50,006 nucleotides of DNA, taken from assembly GCF_000826685.1 (NCBI RefSeq), contig NZ_JROO01000062.1:1-50006 (forward strand), in the 5' to 3' direction. This stretch comes from Streptomonospora alba (GTDB lineage Bacteria > Actinomycetota > Actinomycetes > Streptosporangiales > Streptosporangiaceae). Below the pieces are notes generated by a model. That model saw only the letters and a list, made by a program, of their open reading frames with translations. It had not been told where the DNA came from and made no database searches. Within the stretch, counting starts at the first letter, position 1, and every line of letters begins with the position of its first letter. Positions 7,683 through 15,755 of the stretch are shown here, piece after piece. Both the position numbers and the translations under genes were made by a program.

Positions 7683-8426
7683 TCAGTGCTCGGTCGAGGC
7701 GGGCACCCGAGCCCCCGAGCGGAACAGAGTGCCCAGACCCTCGCGGGGAGCGGCGGCGCCCGCCAGGCGCAGTCCCTCCCACACGCTGACCTGGTTCGCG
7801 GTCAGCACGGTCTTGCCCAGCCGCTCCTCCAGGGCGTCCAGGATGGCCGCGCTGTGCAGGGCGGTGTCGGGCACCAGGACGGCCTCGGCGTCGGGGTGGT
7901 CGCCGGCGGCCACCCAGTCGAGCACGTCCTCGCCGGACAGGGTGCCGACCTCGGCCGCGGTGACGATGCCGCGCCCGGCCCAGGCGACCACCTCGATGCC
8001 GGCTGCGCCGAGGAACTCCACGAAGCGTTCGGCGACGTCCTCCGGGTAGCTGGCGGCGATGGCCACGCGTTCGATCCCCAGTGCACGCAGCGCGTTGACG
8101 AACGCGAACGAGGTGCTGGAGGCCGCTGCGCCCGTCTCGTCCTCGACCGCCTGGGCCTGGGCGCGAGCGCCGTCCCAGCCGAAGACGAAACTGCCGCTGG
8201 TGCAGGCCCACACGGCGGCGTCGACGCCGTGCTCCCGCAGTTCGCGCGCGCCCTCGCCCAGGACGTCGGAGCCGCCGACGTCCAGCAGGGCGTCGACCCG
8301 GTGGGCGTCCTCGCGCATCAGGGTGTGTACGAGGTGCAGCCGGACGTCGCCGCCCAGCTTCTCCTCGAACACCGGGTAGTCGTCCTCGGCGCTGTAGCCG
8401 GGGTAGAGGAATCCGACACTGGGCAT
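7683..8426 (-). CDS. maleate isomerase/arylmalonate decarboxylase-like protein, second cysteine missing
   Basis: A 247-residue member of the Asp/Glu racemase superfamily, maleate isomerase/arylmalonate decarboxylase branch. The fold is a duplicated half-domain with one active-site residue from each half. The first site is intact: Cys75 in WACTSGSFVFG. The position of the second catalytic Cys (SCTN in the neighbour encoded at 8474-9352) reads VPDTALHS, with Asp187 in place of Cys. A one-thiol arrangement occurs in arylmalonate decarboxylases, though there it is the second Cys that remains. The start at 8426 (MPSVGFLYPG) has GGGAGG 9 bases upstream. It lies 47 bases downstream of its intact paralogue, so the pair probably acts on related substrates or one partner has changed function. 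Confidence 0.85.
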   Translation of the reverse strand: MPSVGFLYPGYSAEDDYPVFEEKLGGDVRLHLVHTLMREDAHRVDALLDVGGSDVLGEGARELREHGVDAAVWACTSGSFVFGWDGARAQAQAVEDETGAAASSTSFAFVNALRALGIERVAIAASYPEDVAERFVEFLGAAGIEVVAWAGRGIVTAAEVGTLSGEDVLDWVAAGDHPDAEAVLVPDTALHSAAILDALEERLGKTVLTANQVSVWEGLRLAGAAAPREGLGTLFRSGARVPASTEH

Positions 8427-8473
8427 CTGCGTATACCTCCCCATCTGGGAGCCGCTGCGGTCCGGGGCGGCCG

Positions 8474-9352
8474 TCATGCGGCGGTGGTGCGGGCGGTGGC
8501 GTCGATGAGGTGCTGGCCGTGGGCGACGGGCCGGCGGCCCATCGACTGCATCGCGGCCCACATGGTGACCTGGTTGGCGGCGATCACCGGCTTGCCGAGC
8601 ATGCGCTCCAGCGGCGCGATGATGTCGTAGGTGAGCACGTTGGTGCAGCTGATGAACACGGCCTCGGCGTCGGGCCGGTCGGCCTCGCGCACCGCCTGGA
8701 CGACCTCGGAGTAGGTGGTCTTCCAGATGTGGCCGAGCAGGCCCAGGCCGACGCTGGAGGCCGACTCCACGCCGTGCTCCGCCAGGTACTCCAGCAGCCG
8801 GTCGGTGACGCTGTCGACATAGGGCGTGACCACAGCGATGCGGCGTACGTCCAGCGCCTCCAGCGCCTGGATCGTGGCCCCGGAGGTGGTGACCGCCGCG
8901 GGGGCGCCGGCGTCGAGGATGCTCTGGCGCAGTCGGAGCTGGCCCTCGGCCCCGTGGACGAAGCTGCCCGAAGCGCACGCGTAGCCCACCACCAGGGGCT
9001 CGGGGGCCAGCAGGTCGCGGGTCGCGCGGGCGACGTCGTCGCCGTTGCTCAGCGCCGAGGCCTGGTCCACGGTCACCGGTACCGGGACGAACGGCAGCCG
9101 CGTGACATAGAGCGAGACGTCGTCAGGTGCCCAGCGCCACAGCTCGCGGTCGAGCGCGAAGTCGTAGGGCGCCACGATGCCCACGCCGGACTGCCACGGG
9201 GTCTCGGCCAGGGCGGAGATCTCCACCACCTCGGCGGAGGCCGCGGGTGCGTCCTCAGCCGGGTCGGGGGCGGTTTCGAGGTGCTCGAGGAGGACCCGCT
9301 CTTCCTGGTCGCCACCGCTCACCGGTTCTCCGGCGGTCCGATCGGTCCGCAT
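8474..9352 (-). CDS. maleate isomerase/arylmalonate decarboxylase family enzyme
   Basis: A 292-residue Asp/Glu racemase-superfamily enzyme with both half-site thiols: Cys126 in GYACASGSFVHG and Cys236 in ISCTNVLTYD, followed by LERMLGKPVIAANQ. Two thiols fit a cis-trans isomerase or racemase acting on a small dicarboxylate; decarboxylation of a malonate derivative is the alternative. The first 45 residues are a hydrophilic Glu/Ala-rich extension that family members usually lack. A shorter start is possible, but ACCTCCTT-type complementarity just upstream of 9352 supports the long form. It is the second gene of an operon after a DUF3830 protein. An amidase and a hydroxyacid dehydrogenase are transcribed divergently, which suggests breakdown of an amide or imide to a dicarboxylate (inference). 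Confidence 0.88.
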   Translation of the reverse strand: MRTDRTAGEPVSGGDQEERVLLEHLETAPDPAEDAPAASAEVVEISALAETPWQSGVGIVAPYDFALDRELWRWAPDDVSLYVTRLPFVPVPVTVDQASALSNGDDVARATRDLLAPEPLVVGYACASGSFVHGAEGQLRLRQSILDAGAPAAVTTSGATIQALEALDVRRIAVVTPYVDSVTDRLLEYLAEHGVESASSVGLGLLGHIWKTTYSEVVQAVREADRPDAEAVFISCTNVLTYDIIAPLERMLGKPVIAANQVTMWAAMQSMGRRPVAHGQHLIDATARTTAA

Positions 9353-9428
9353 TGGTCACTCACCTCCTTCTCTGCGTGTTATCGGTTTCGGGGCAGCGGG
9401 AACCGCGGCCCCCGGGGCACAGCGGTCG

Positions 9429-9923
9429 CTATTCCTCAAGCCGCCGGTAGAGGAGGCGCTCGCCGATCGCGCCGGAGCGCCAGACGTCGTTGCAGGCCTC
9501 GGCCATGGGGCCCAGGCCCTCGACGATGGTGGCGTAGACGTTGCCGGGCACCCAGCCGACGTCGCCGTTGAGCAGCAGGTTGTTGCGGCCGTAGAAGATG
9601 GCGAGGTCGATGACGCCGGGGAGGTGGTCGATGCCCTTCTCCTCCTTGAACCGGCGATCGAGCATGCCGCCGGGGAAGGAGAAGTAGACGACGTCGCCGG
9701 GGATGGGCGTGACCGTGGGGTTCTCCTGGCCGGGCTCCTCGGCGGCGAACCGGGGGACCATGGCGTAGACCTCGTTGCGGGCGTACTTGGCGTGGTAGAC
9801 GTCGCCGCCCTGGGGGAGCGCCTCCCAAACCGTGTCGCAGGTGCGGGGGGCGTCCTTGTCGAGGAGTTCGGCCACACAGGAGACGCCGCGCTTCTCCAGG
9901 CCGATGGTCATGTACCGGGGCAT
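9429..9923 (-). CDS. DUF3830 family protein
   Basis: A 164-residue soluble protein that I place in the DUF3830 family, thought to have a cyclophilin-like fold. Recognisable segments are the opening ITIGLEKRG-like strand (here MTIGLEKRGVSCVAELL), CDTVWEALP, YHAKYARNEVYAMVP, TPIPGDVVYFSFPGG and FYGRNNLLLNGDVGWVPGN. Function is unknown. As I recall, relatives commonly sit beside amidases, hydantoinases and racemase-superfamily enzymes, as here. It is the first gene of the minus-strand operon ending at the FCD regulator. The ATG at 9923 has only a weak AAAGG site 12 bases away; an internal Met (residue 5) is an alternative. Confidence 0.8.
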   Translation of the reverse strand: MPRYMTIGLEKRGVSCVAELLDKDAPRTCDTVWEALPQGGDVYHAKYARNEVYAMVPRFAAEEPGQENPTVTPIPGDVVYFSFPGGMLDRRFKEEKGIDHLPGVIDLAIFYGRNNLLLNGDVGWVPGNVYATIVEGLGPMAEACNDVWRSGAIGERLLYRRLEE

Positions 9924-10232
9924 CGTCGAGTTGGGCCTTTCTAACTGGGCACCGTGATACGCCGCCGCAGGGCACGGGTCGTGCGTCTCCCGGGCGGTGG
10001 TGGGATGAGACTGGGTCGGCCGGCGCGGATTCGGGGCGCTGGGCCTCCCGAGTGGGAGGCGGCTGGGCCGATGATGGGACTTATGGTGCTAGCGGGTGGT
10101 AGTGAGCTGGGCGGCAGCCGCTTCGCGGCGGGCGCTGCCGGTATGTGGATCTCTTGAAGCGTGTGGTCGTCAACGCTCAGCCCCTGGTCCCCGGTGCAGC
10201 AGAGCCGGATGGCACCAGGATCAACGATGCTG

Positions 10233-10244
10233 ATTGTCAACAAC
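10233..10244. promoter_or_regulatory. operator copy 1 (minus-strand facing)
   Basis: ATTGTCAACAAC; read on the minus strand this is GTTGTTGACAAT, 11 of 12 bases matching the perfect site at 10441. It faces the DUF3830 operon. It contains TTGACA on the minus strand, but I see no convincing -10 element after it. Confidence 0.6.
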
Positions 10245-10440
10245 CATACGATCGCGAAGCCCGACACAGCAACGTGTGGAGGCGCTGACGCGTGGCGTCG
10301 CGGCGCCCGTGCTCACCGCCGCGTCGCCACCACCCTTGGCGACAGCGGCAGCGGCCGGGTGGAAATTCCATCGGGCCGCTCAGAGGATGGGAGTGCCGCA
10401 GGTCGGCCCTGCTCACCCCCGCAGTACAGACTCTCCGCAT

Positions 10441-10452
10441 ATTGTTGACAAT
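10441..10452. promoter_or_regulatory. operator copy 2 overlapping the plus-strand -35
   Basis: ATTGTTGACAAT, a perfect ATTGT-N2-ACAAT palindrome typical of FCD-type GntR regulators. It covers the TTGACA -35 element of the promoter at 10445-10473, so binding would repress the dehydrogenase/amidase unit. Confidence 0.7.
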
Positions 10453-10473
10453 CCTACGGACTCTGCCTAGCGT
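10445..10473 (+). promoter_or_regulatory. promoter of the dehydrogenase/amidase operon
   Basis: TTGACA (10445-10450), 17-base spacer, TAGCGT (10468-10473). The -35 is consensus and the spacing ideal. Transcription would start near 10480, leaving a leader of about 77 bases. Confidence 0.6.
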
Positions 10474-10556
10474 TTCAACCGCTTCGCGGTACCCCGCCAT
10501 TGGACGGCAGTGATCGGGGGTAGGCAGAGCAGCGACACCATCGGCCGCCCACGTCA

Positions 10557-11585
10557 GTGAACCCGGAGCCGCACGAAGTGACATCCGAAAACCCGCCGCA
10601 GACCCGCCTCGCCGTTCTGCACGGAGGCGACCTGCCGCCCGGTAGTGAGCGCATCGAGGCCGACCCGAGGCTGGCCTCCGTCCGCTACGCTACCGCCGAC
10701 CGGCTGCACGAGGTGCTGCCCGGCGCCCACGCGCTGTTCGTCTGGGATCTGTTCTCCGAGGCGGTGGAGGACGCCTGGCCCAAGGCCGACAGCCTGCGCT
10801 GGGTGCACGCCGCCACCGCCGGCGTCGACAACCTCATGTTCGACAGGCTGGTCGGCAGCGACGTGACCGTCACCAACTCCCGCGGCGTCTTCGACGAGCC
10901 CATGGCCGAGTACGTCCTGGGCCTGGTCGTCGCCTTCGCCAAGGATCTGCCGGCCACCCTCGACAACCAGCGGCGCCGCGAATGGCGCCACCGCGAGACC
11001 GAGCGCGTCGGGGGCAAGCACGCCCTGGTGATCGGCACCGGCCCCATCGGCCGCGCCATCGCCCGCCAACTGCGCGCCGTCGGCATGACCGTCGAAGGCG
11101 CCGGCCGCACCGCGCGCACCGAAGACCCCGACTTCGGCACCGTGGTCGAGTCCTCCCTGCAGACGGCGGCCCCCGGCCTCGCCGAGGCGCTGCCGCGCGC
11201 CGACTACGTCGTGCTGGCCGCACCCCTGACCGACGCCACACGCGACCTCGCCGACGCCGCCTTCCTCGCCCGCATGCGGCCCCACGCCCGGCTGATCAAC
11301 GTCGGCCGCGGCCAACTGGTCGACGAGGACGCGCTCGGGCGCGCCCTGCGCGCCGAAGAACTCGCCGGCGCGGCGCTCGACGTCACCCGCACCGAGCCGC
11401 TGCCCGAGGACTCCCCGCTGTGGAGCGCGCCCGGCGCCCTCATCTCCCCGCACATGTCCGGCGACGTCGTCGGCTGGCGCGATGAGCTGGTCGAGCTGTT
11501 CGCCGACAACCTGGAGCGCTTCCTCGGCGGGAGCCCGCTGCGCAACGTCGTCGACAAGCGCCGCGGCTACGTGTCCGGTCCCTGA
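10557..11585 (+). CDS. D-2-hydroxyacid dehydrogenase (NAD-dependent)
   Basis: A 342-residue member of the D-isomer specific 2-hydroxyacid dehydrogenase family. The Rossmann motif GTGPIGRAIARQLRAVGM lies near residue 160. The catalytic Arg is in INVGRGQLVDEDAL, Glu in DVTRTEPLPEDSPLW and His in SPHMSG, so the active site is complete. It interconverts a 2-oxo acid and a D-2-hydroxy acid. The GTG at 10557 is assumed; a GTG at 10578 is an alternative, and neither has a strong ribosome-binding site. It precedes an amidase gene by 72 bases, across a GC-rich palindrome, and is divergent from the racemase-superfamily operon. This suggests it handles a hydroxy- or oxo-dicarboxylate from that pathway (inference). 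Confidence 0.9.
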   Translation: MNPEPHEVTSENPPQTRLAVLHGGDLPPGSERIEADPRLASVRYATADRLHEVLPGAHALFVWDLFSEAVEDAWPKADSLRWVHAATAGVDNLMFDRLVGSDVTVTNSRGVFDEPMAEYVLGLVVAFAKDLPATLDNQRRREWRHRETERVGGKHALVIGTGPIGRAIARQLRAVGMTVEGAGRTARTEDPDFGTVVESSLQTAAPGLAEALPRADYVVLAAPLTDATRDLADAAFLARMRPHARLINVGRGQLVDEDALGRALRAEELAGAALDVTRTEPLPEDSPLWSAPGALISPHMSGDVVGWRDELVELFADNLERFLGGSPLRNVVDKRRGYVSGP

Positions 11586-11591
11586 CACCCG

Positions 11592-11613
11592 CCCCCGGCC
11601 GCGCGGCCGGGGG
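11592..11613. terminator. GC palindrome between dehydrogenase and amidase genes
   Basis: Fully self-complementary 22-base sequence (CCCCCGGCCGC and its complement) starting 7 bases after the dehydrogenase stop. It could be a partial terminator or an mRNA-stabilising hairpin that sets the ratio of the two gene products; the amidase has no obvious promoter of its own in the gap. Confidence 0.5.
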
Positions 11614-11657
11614 CCTGCGCTCCGCCCACCCCGTGCCGACGCGAGGAAGGACAGAGA

Positions 11658-13121
11658 TTGAGTACCAAGTACGAGGGGCTGGACCAGGGAGACACCCGGC
11701 AGCCGCGGGACGCGGACGCCCCCGCGCAGGCCGACTCCCCGGCCTGGATGTCGGCCACCGAGCTGCTCGGCTCCTACGCCCGCGGCGAGCTCTCGCCGGT
11801 CGAGGCCACCGACGCCGTACTGGAGCGCATCGAGCGCGACAACCCCGCCCTGAACGCCTTCTGCCTGGTCGAACCGGACGAGGCGCGCGCCGCCGCGCGC
11901 GAGTCCGAGGGACGCTGGAGCCGCGGCGAGCCCGCCGGCCGGCTCGACGGGGTACCCACCTCGATCAAGGACATCATGCTCACTCGCGGGTGGCCCACCC
12001 TGCGCGGCTCCCTCAACGTCGACCCGGACCAGCCCTGGACCGAGGACTCCCCGGTGGTGGCGCGGCTGCGTGAGGAAGGCGCGCTGTTCGTCGGCAAGAC
12101 CACAACGCCCGAGATCGCCTGGAAGGGCGTCACCGACAGCCCGCTGTACGGCGTCACCCGCAACCCCTGGGACCTCAGCAAGACGCCCGGCGGCTCCAGC
12201 GGCGGCGCCGCGGCGGCCGTGGCCGCGGGCATGGGCCCGCTGTCCACCGGTACCGACGGGGGCGGGTCCGTGCGCATCCCCGCCAGCTTCACCGGCGTCT
12301 TCGCCATCAAGCCCACATGGGGACTGGTGCCGCATTATCCGGCGAGCGCCTTCGGCAGCCTCGCCCACTCCGGTCCCATAACGCGCACCGTCGCCGACGC
12401 CGCGCTCATGCTCGACGTCATCACCCGACCCGACCCCCGCGACTGGGGCCGGCTGGACACGCCCGCCTACTCCTTCACCGAGTCCTTGGACACCCCCATG
12501 CGCGGGCTGCGCATCGCCTACAGCCCGGCGCTGGGCCATCTGTCGGTCGATCCCGAGGTCGCGCGCATCGTCGCCGAGGCCGTCCAGGCCTTCGAGGAGT
12601 CGGGCGCCGTCGTGGAGGAGGCCGACCCTCCGATTCCGGAGTCGCGCGAGCACTTCCAGATCCTCTGGTACGCGGGAGCCGCCAAGGCGACCGAGGCCCT
12701 CACTGAGGCCCAGCGCGACAGGCTGGACCCCGGTCTGCGGGAGATCGTCGACGAGGGTCTGACCTACTCCGCGCAGGACTACCTGACGGCCATGGCCACC
12801 CGGATGTCGATGGGCGAGGCGATGGGGCGCTTCCACGAGGACTACGACCTGCTGCTGACCCCGGCCATGCCCATCACCGCTTTCGAGGCGGGCCTGGAGG
12901 TTCCGCCCGATTCCGGCGATCGGCGCTGGACCGGCTGGGCGGGCTTCTCCTACCCCTTCAACATGACCCAGCAGCCCGCTGCGAGCGTCCCCTGCGGCTT
13001 CACCGAGGCCGGCCTGCCGGTGGGCCTGCAGGTCGTCGGCCCGCGCCACGGCGACGCCCTGGTCATGGCGGCCTGCCACGCCTTCGAGAGCGCGCGGCCC
13101 TGGGCCGGCCGGCTCGCCTGA
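11658..13121 (+). CDS. amidase, amidase-signature family
   Basis: A 487-residue amidase-signature hydrolase. The Ser-cisSer-Lys triad is complete: Lys104 in TSIKDIML, cis-Ser180 in PGGSSGGAAAAVAAG and nucleophile Ser204 in TDGGGSVRIPAS, with the usual 24-residue gap between the serines. The enzyme hydrolyses a carboxylic amide to acid and ammonia in the cytoplasm. The start is a TTG at 11658 with AGGAAGG 7 bases upstream; no ATG or GTG nearby is as well placed. About 30 residues precede the first conserved helix. It does not look like GatA, since no gatC or gatB is adjacent. Its neighbours suggest release of ammonia from a small amide whose acid product is then isomerised or reduced. Confidence 0.92.
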   Translation: MSTKYEGLDQGDTRQPRDADAPAQADSPAWMSATELLGSYARGELSPVEATDAVLERIERDNPALNAFCLVEPDEARAAARESEGRWSRGEPAGRLDGVPTSIKDIMLTRGWPTLRGSLNVDPDQPWTEDSPVVARLREEGALFVGKTTTPEIAWKGVTDSPLYGVTRNPWDLSKTPGGSSGGAAAAVAAGMGPLSTGTDGGGSVRIPASFTGVFAIKPTWGLVPHYPASAFGSLAHSGPITRTVADAALMLDVITRPDPRDWGRLDTPAYSFTESLDTPMRGLRIAYSPALGHLSVDPEVARIVAEAVQAFEESGAVVEEADPPIPESREHFQILWYAGAAKATEALTEAQRDRLDPGLREIVDEGLTYSAQDYLTAMATRMSMGEAMGRFHEDYDLLLTPAMPITAFEAGLEVPPDSGDRRWTGWAGFSYPFNMTQQPAASVPCGFTEAGLPVGLQVVGPRHGDALVMAACHAFESARPWAGRLA

Positions 13122-13156
13122 CGGGACGCCCGGGGAGACGCACCCGGGAGGCGCAC

Positions 13157-13199
13157 AGCCGGGTCGTAGTGGGGCTCTCAGTCCGAATACGACCCGGCT
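13157..13199 (+). terminator. terminator after the amidase gene
   Basis: Perfect 12-base-pair stem (AGCCGGGTCGTA at 13157-13168 with its complement at 13188-13199) around a 19-base loop, 36 bases past the amidase stop. Confidence 0.6.
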
Positions 13200-13207
13200 C
13201 GGCTCAC

Positions 13208-13227
13208 TTCCGGGACTTTGGGCCTAT
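13208..13227. promoter_or_regulatory. DosR/DevR-like box
   Basis: TTCCGGGACTTTGGGCCTAT resembles the mycobacterial dormancy box TTSGGGACTWWAGTCCCSAA: GGGACTTT is exact in the left half, and GGCC replaces GTCC in the right. It lies about 90 bases upstream of a DevR-type response regulator gene, so autoregulation is plausible. Confidence 0.5.
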
Positions 13228-13314
13228 GCGATTCGTGGCTTTCGGCGGTGCTTGTACCGGCGCGGGCCGCTACGGTCGTACCCGGGCAGGTGTCGCTAGC
13301 GAAACGAGGCGTCG

Positions 13315-13992
13315 ATGACCACCGCACGTGCGGACGCAGGGTCGGGGTCCGAGTCCATCCGCGTCTTCCTGGTCGACGACCACGAGGTCGTCCGGCGGGG
13401 TGTGGCCGCGATGCTGGAGAGCGAGCCGGACATGGAGGTCGTGGGCGAGGCGGGCACCGCCGAGCAGACCCTGGCCCGCATTCCGCTCGCGGCGCCCGAC
13501 GTGGCCATCCTGGACGTGCGGCTGCCCGGGGGGTCCGGGGTGAGCGTGTGCCGCGAGATCCGCTCCGACCATCCCGGCATCGCCTGCCTGATGCTGACGT
13601 CCTTCGCCGACGACGACGCCCTCTACGACGCGGTGATGGCCGGGGCGGCGGGCTACGTCCTCAAGCAGATCCACGGGGCCGACCTGGTCGGCGCGGTGCG
13701 CACCGTGGCCGCCGGCGGCTCCCTGCTGGATCCCGCCAGCGCCGGCCGCATGCTGGAGCGGCTGCGCGAGGGCACGCCCGAACCCGACCCGCTGGCCGAG
13801 CTGAGCCCGCAGGAGCGCCAGATCCTCGACCTGATCGGCGAAGGGCTGACCAACCGGCAGATCGGCGAGCGGCTCTACCTGGCCGAGAAGACGGTGAAGA
13901 ACTACGTGTCCAGTCTGCTGTCCAAGCTCGACCTCAAGCGCCGCACCCAGGCCGCCATCCTCGTCGCGGAGCTGCGCAGCAAGCGGCGCTGA
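13315..13992 (+). CDS. NarL/FixJ response regulator, DevR/DosR type
   Basis: A 225-residue two-domain regulator. Residues about 15-130 form the receiver: acidic pocket VDDHE, phospho-acceptor Asp67 in AILDVRLPGG, Thr in MLTSFADD, and Lys in YVLKQIHG. Residues about 158-222 form the LuxR-type HTH (LTNRQIGERLYLAEKTVKNY, then SSLLSKLDLKRRTQAA). The SLLSKLDLKRRTQA end is characteristic of the DevR/DosR group, which responds to hypoxia, NO or CO in mycobacteria. A GAF-domain histidine kinase is encoded convergently just downstream, as its likely partner, and a DosR-like box lies upstream. ATG at 13315 follows AACGAGG. The signal is inferred from family only. Confidence 0.93.
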   Translation: MTTARADAGSGSESIRVFLVDDHEVVRRGVAAMLESEPDMEVVGEAGTAEQTLARIPLAAPDVAILDVRLPGGSGVSVCREIRSDHPGIACLMLTSFADDDALYDAVMAGAAGYVLKQIHGADLVGAVRTVAAGGSLLDPASAGRMLERLREGTPEPDPLAELSPQERQILDLIGEGLTNRQIGERLYLAEKTVKNYVSSLLSKLDLKRRTQAAILVAELRSKRR

Positions 13993-14030
13993 GGACCGCG
14001 GGCTCGGCCTCCGGGGCGGGCCCCGTCCGC

Positions 14031-15755
14031 TCAGGCGGGCACCTGCGTGCCGCCCTCCTGGCGGCTGCGCAGCGGCACGCTCCAGCGCAGCGCTGTGCCG
14101 CCGGTGGGAATCGGGTCCACACCGAACTCGCCGCCCAGCGACACCGCCCGCTCGGCCAGATTGCGCAGCCCGCTGCGGCGGCCGTTGTGGGGAATGCCGC
14201 GGCCGTTGTCGTCGACCTGCAGGGTGAGTCGGTCGTCGGCCTGCACCGAGACGTGCACTTCCGATGCGTCGGCGTGGCGGGCGACGTTGGACAGCGCCTC
14301 GCCCAGCACGGTCAGCAACTGCTCGCCGACGTCCTCGGGCACCGAGGTGTCGATGGCCCCCTCCAGCCGAACGCCGGGCTGGCAGCCCAGCGAGCGCGCC
14401 GCGCCCTCGGCCGCGGTCAGGATGCGGTCGCGCAGCGAGGTGTGCTGGGGCTTCGGGGGCAGTTGGAGCGCGAACACGGTCGAGCGGATCTCGCGGATGG
14501 TCTCGTCCAGGTCGTCGATGGTGCGCTGCACCCGGTCGCCCGCCTCGGCGTTGCCGATCAGGCGCACCGTGCTCATCAGCGTCATGGCCGAGGCGAACAG
14601 CCGTTGGATCACCACGTCGTGCAGATCCTTGGCGATGCGGTCGCGCTCCTCCAGCACCACCAGCCGCTCGGCGTCGCGGCGCGCCTCCGCCAACTCCAGG
14701 GCCACCGCGGCCTGCGCGGAGAAGGCGTCGATCATCCGCCGCGTGGCCTCGTTGAACGGGGACCGGGCGTTCATCTTGCCCAGCAGCAGCACGCCGCGGG
14801 TCTGGTCGGGCGTGCCGATCGGCACCAGCAGCCCCGGGCCGAAGCCGCGGTGGGTGAGCATCGGGCAGTTGGCCTGGCGCAGGTCGGCGATGGTGGCGGG
14901 CTCGCCGTTGCGGTAGACCCAGCCGCACTTGGTGTCGGACATGCCGATCGGCGTGCCGATGACCTGGTCTGCGACCGGTCCGTCGGCGATCTCGGCGATG
15001 AGGTCGCGTTCGCGGGAGTCGGGCAGCAGCACGACCGCCACGTCGGCGTCGGACATCTCGCGTGACTGCTGGGCGAGGTAGCCGAGCACCTCGTCGCTGT
15101 CGGCGCCGGAGAGCAGCCGCGTGGTGATCTCGGTGGAGGAGGACAGCCAGCGCTCCCGCAGCCGAGTCTCCTCGTAGAGCCGCGCGTTCTCGATGGCCAC
15201 GCCCGCCGCAGTGGCCAGCGCGGTGACGATGGCCTCGTCCTCCTCGTCGAACTCCCCGGCGTTGCGCTTCTCGGCGAGGTAGAGGTTGCCGAAGACCTCG
15301 TCGCGCACCTGGATCGGCACGCCCAGGAACGACCGCATCTGCGGATGGCCCTCGGGCATCCCGTGGAACTCCGGGTGCTGGGAGGCGTCGCGCAGCCGCA
15401 GCGCGGCGCGGTCGCGGGTGGGTACGGAGAGGATGCCCTTGCCGAGGGGGAAGACGTGGATGCCGGCGGCCTGCTCGGAGCTGAGCCCGACCGGGATGAA
15501 CTCGGCGAAGTGCCCGTGCTCGTCCAGCACTCCGAGCCCGGCGTAGCGCGCGTCGACGAGCGTCGCGGCGGCCTCGGTCAGGCGGCGCAGCACGGTGGCG
15601 AGGTCGAGGTCGCTGCCGATGGACAGGACGGCTTCCAGCAGGGAGTGCACGCGGTCGCGGGTCGACAATGCGGACTCCAGCCGGACATGCAGTTCGGAGA
15701 TGAGCTCGTCGAGCCGCATCTTGGGGAGCAGCGAGCGTTCCGGGATGTCGGACAT
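14031..15755 (-). CDS. GAF-GAF histidine kinase, DevS/DosT type
   Basis: A 574-residue sensor kinase without membrane segments. Two GAF domains (about 55-195 and 215-360) are followed by a HisKA_3 helix with phospho-acceptor His379 in RDRIAKDLHDVVIQRLF and a HATPase domain (GEALSNVARHADAS, DDNGRGIP, SGLRNLAERA). In the first GAF, HPQMRSFLGVPIQVRDEVFG matches the DevS/DosT region that carries the haem-ligating histidine; here that would be His137. A haem-based oxygen or NO sensor is thus likely though unproven. The start at 15755 (MSDIPERSLL) has GGAGG 10 bases upstream; the frame stays open far upstream but that part is Arg/Pro/Ser-rich. It is convergent with its presumed regulator partner, 38 bases apart. 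Confidence 0.92.
   Translation of the reverse strand: MSDIPERSLLPKMRLDELISELHVRLESALSTRDRVHSLLEAVLSIGSDLDLATVLRRLTEAAATLVDARYAGLGVLDEHGHFAEFIPVGLSSEQAAGIHVFPLGKGILSVPTRDRAALRLRDASQHPEFHGMPEGHPQMRSFLGVPIQVRDEVFGNLYLAEKRNAGEFDEEDEAIVTALATAAGVAIENARLYEETRLRERWLSSSTEITTRLLSGADSDEVLGYLAQQSREMSDADVAVVLLPDSRERDLIAEIADGPVADQVIGTPIGMSDTKCGWVYRNGEPATIADLRQANCPMLTHRGFGPGLLVPIGTPDQTRGVLLLGKMNARSPFNEATRRMIDAFSAQAAVALELAEARRDAERLVVLEERDRIAKDLHDVVIQRLFASAMTLMSTVRLIGNAEAGDRVQRTIDDLDETIREIRSTVFALQLPPKPQHTSLRDRILTAAEGAARSLGCQPGVRLEGAIDTSVPEDVGEQLLTVLGEALSNVARHADASEVHVSVQADDRLTLQVDDNGRGIPHNGRRSGLRNLAERAVSLGGEFGVDPIPTGGTALRWSVPLRSRQEGGTQVPA

Larger units (their letters stand above)
9924..10556. promoter_or_regulatory. 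divergent promoter region between two catabolic operons
   Basis: 633 bases without a credible gene. They hold two copies of one operator motif (10233-10244 and 10441-10452), a near-consensus plus-strand promoter at 10445-10473, and a hairpin GCCTCCC-GAGT-GGGAGGC at 10043-10060. The spacing is long for a simple divergent promoter, so long leaders or DNA looping between the two operators are possible. Confidence 0.6.

Noticed and set aside
10554-13079. 841-codon minus-strand frame over the dehydrogenase and amidase genes
   Set aside because: Both plus-strand genes have complete motifs and starts; the antisense frame is a by-product of high-GC third positions.
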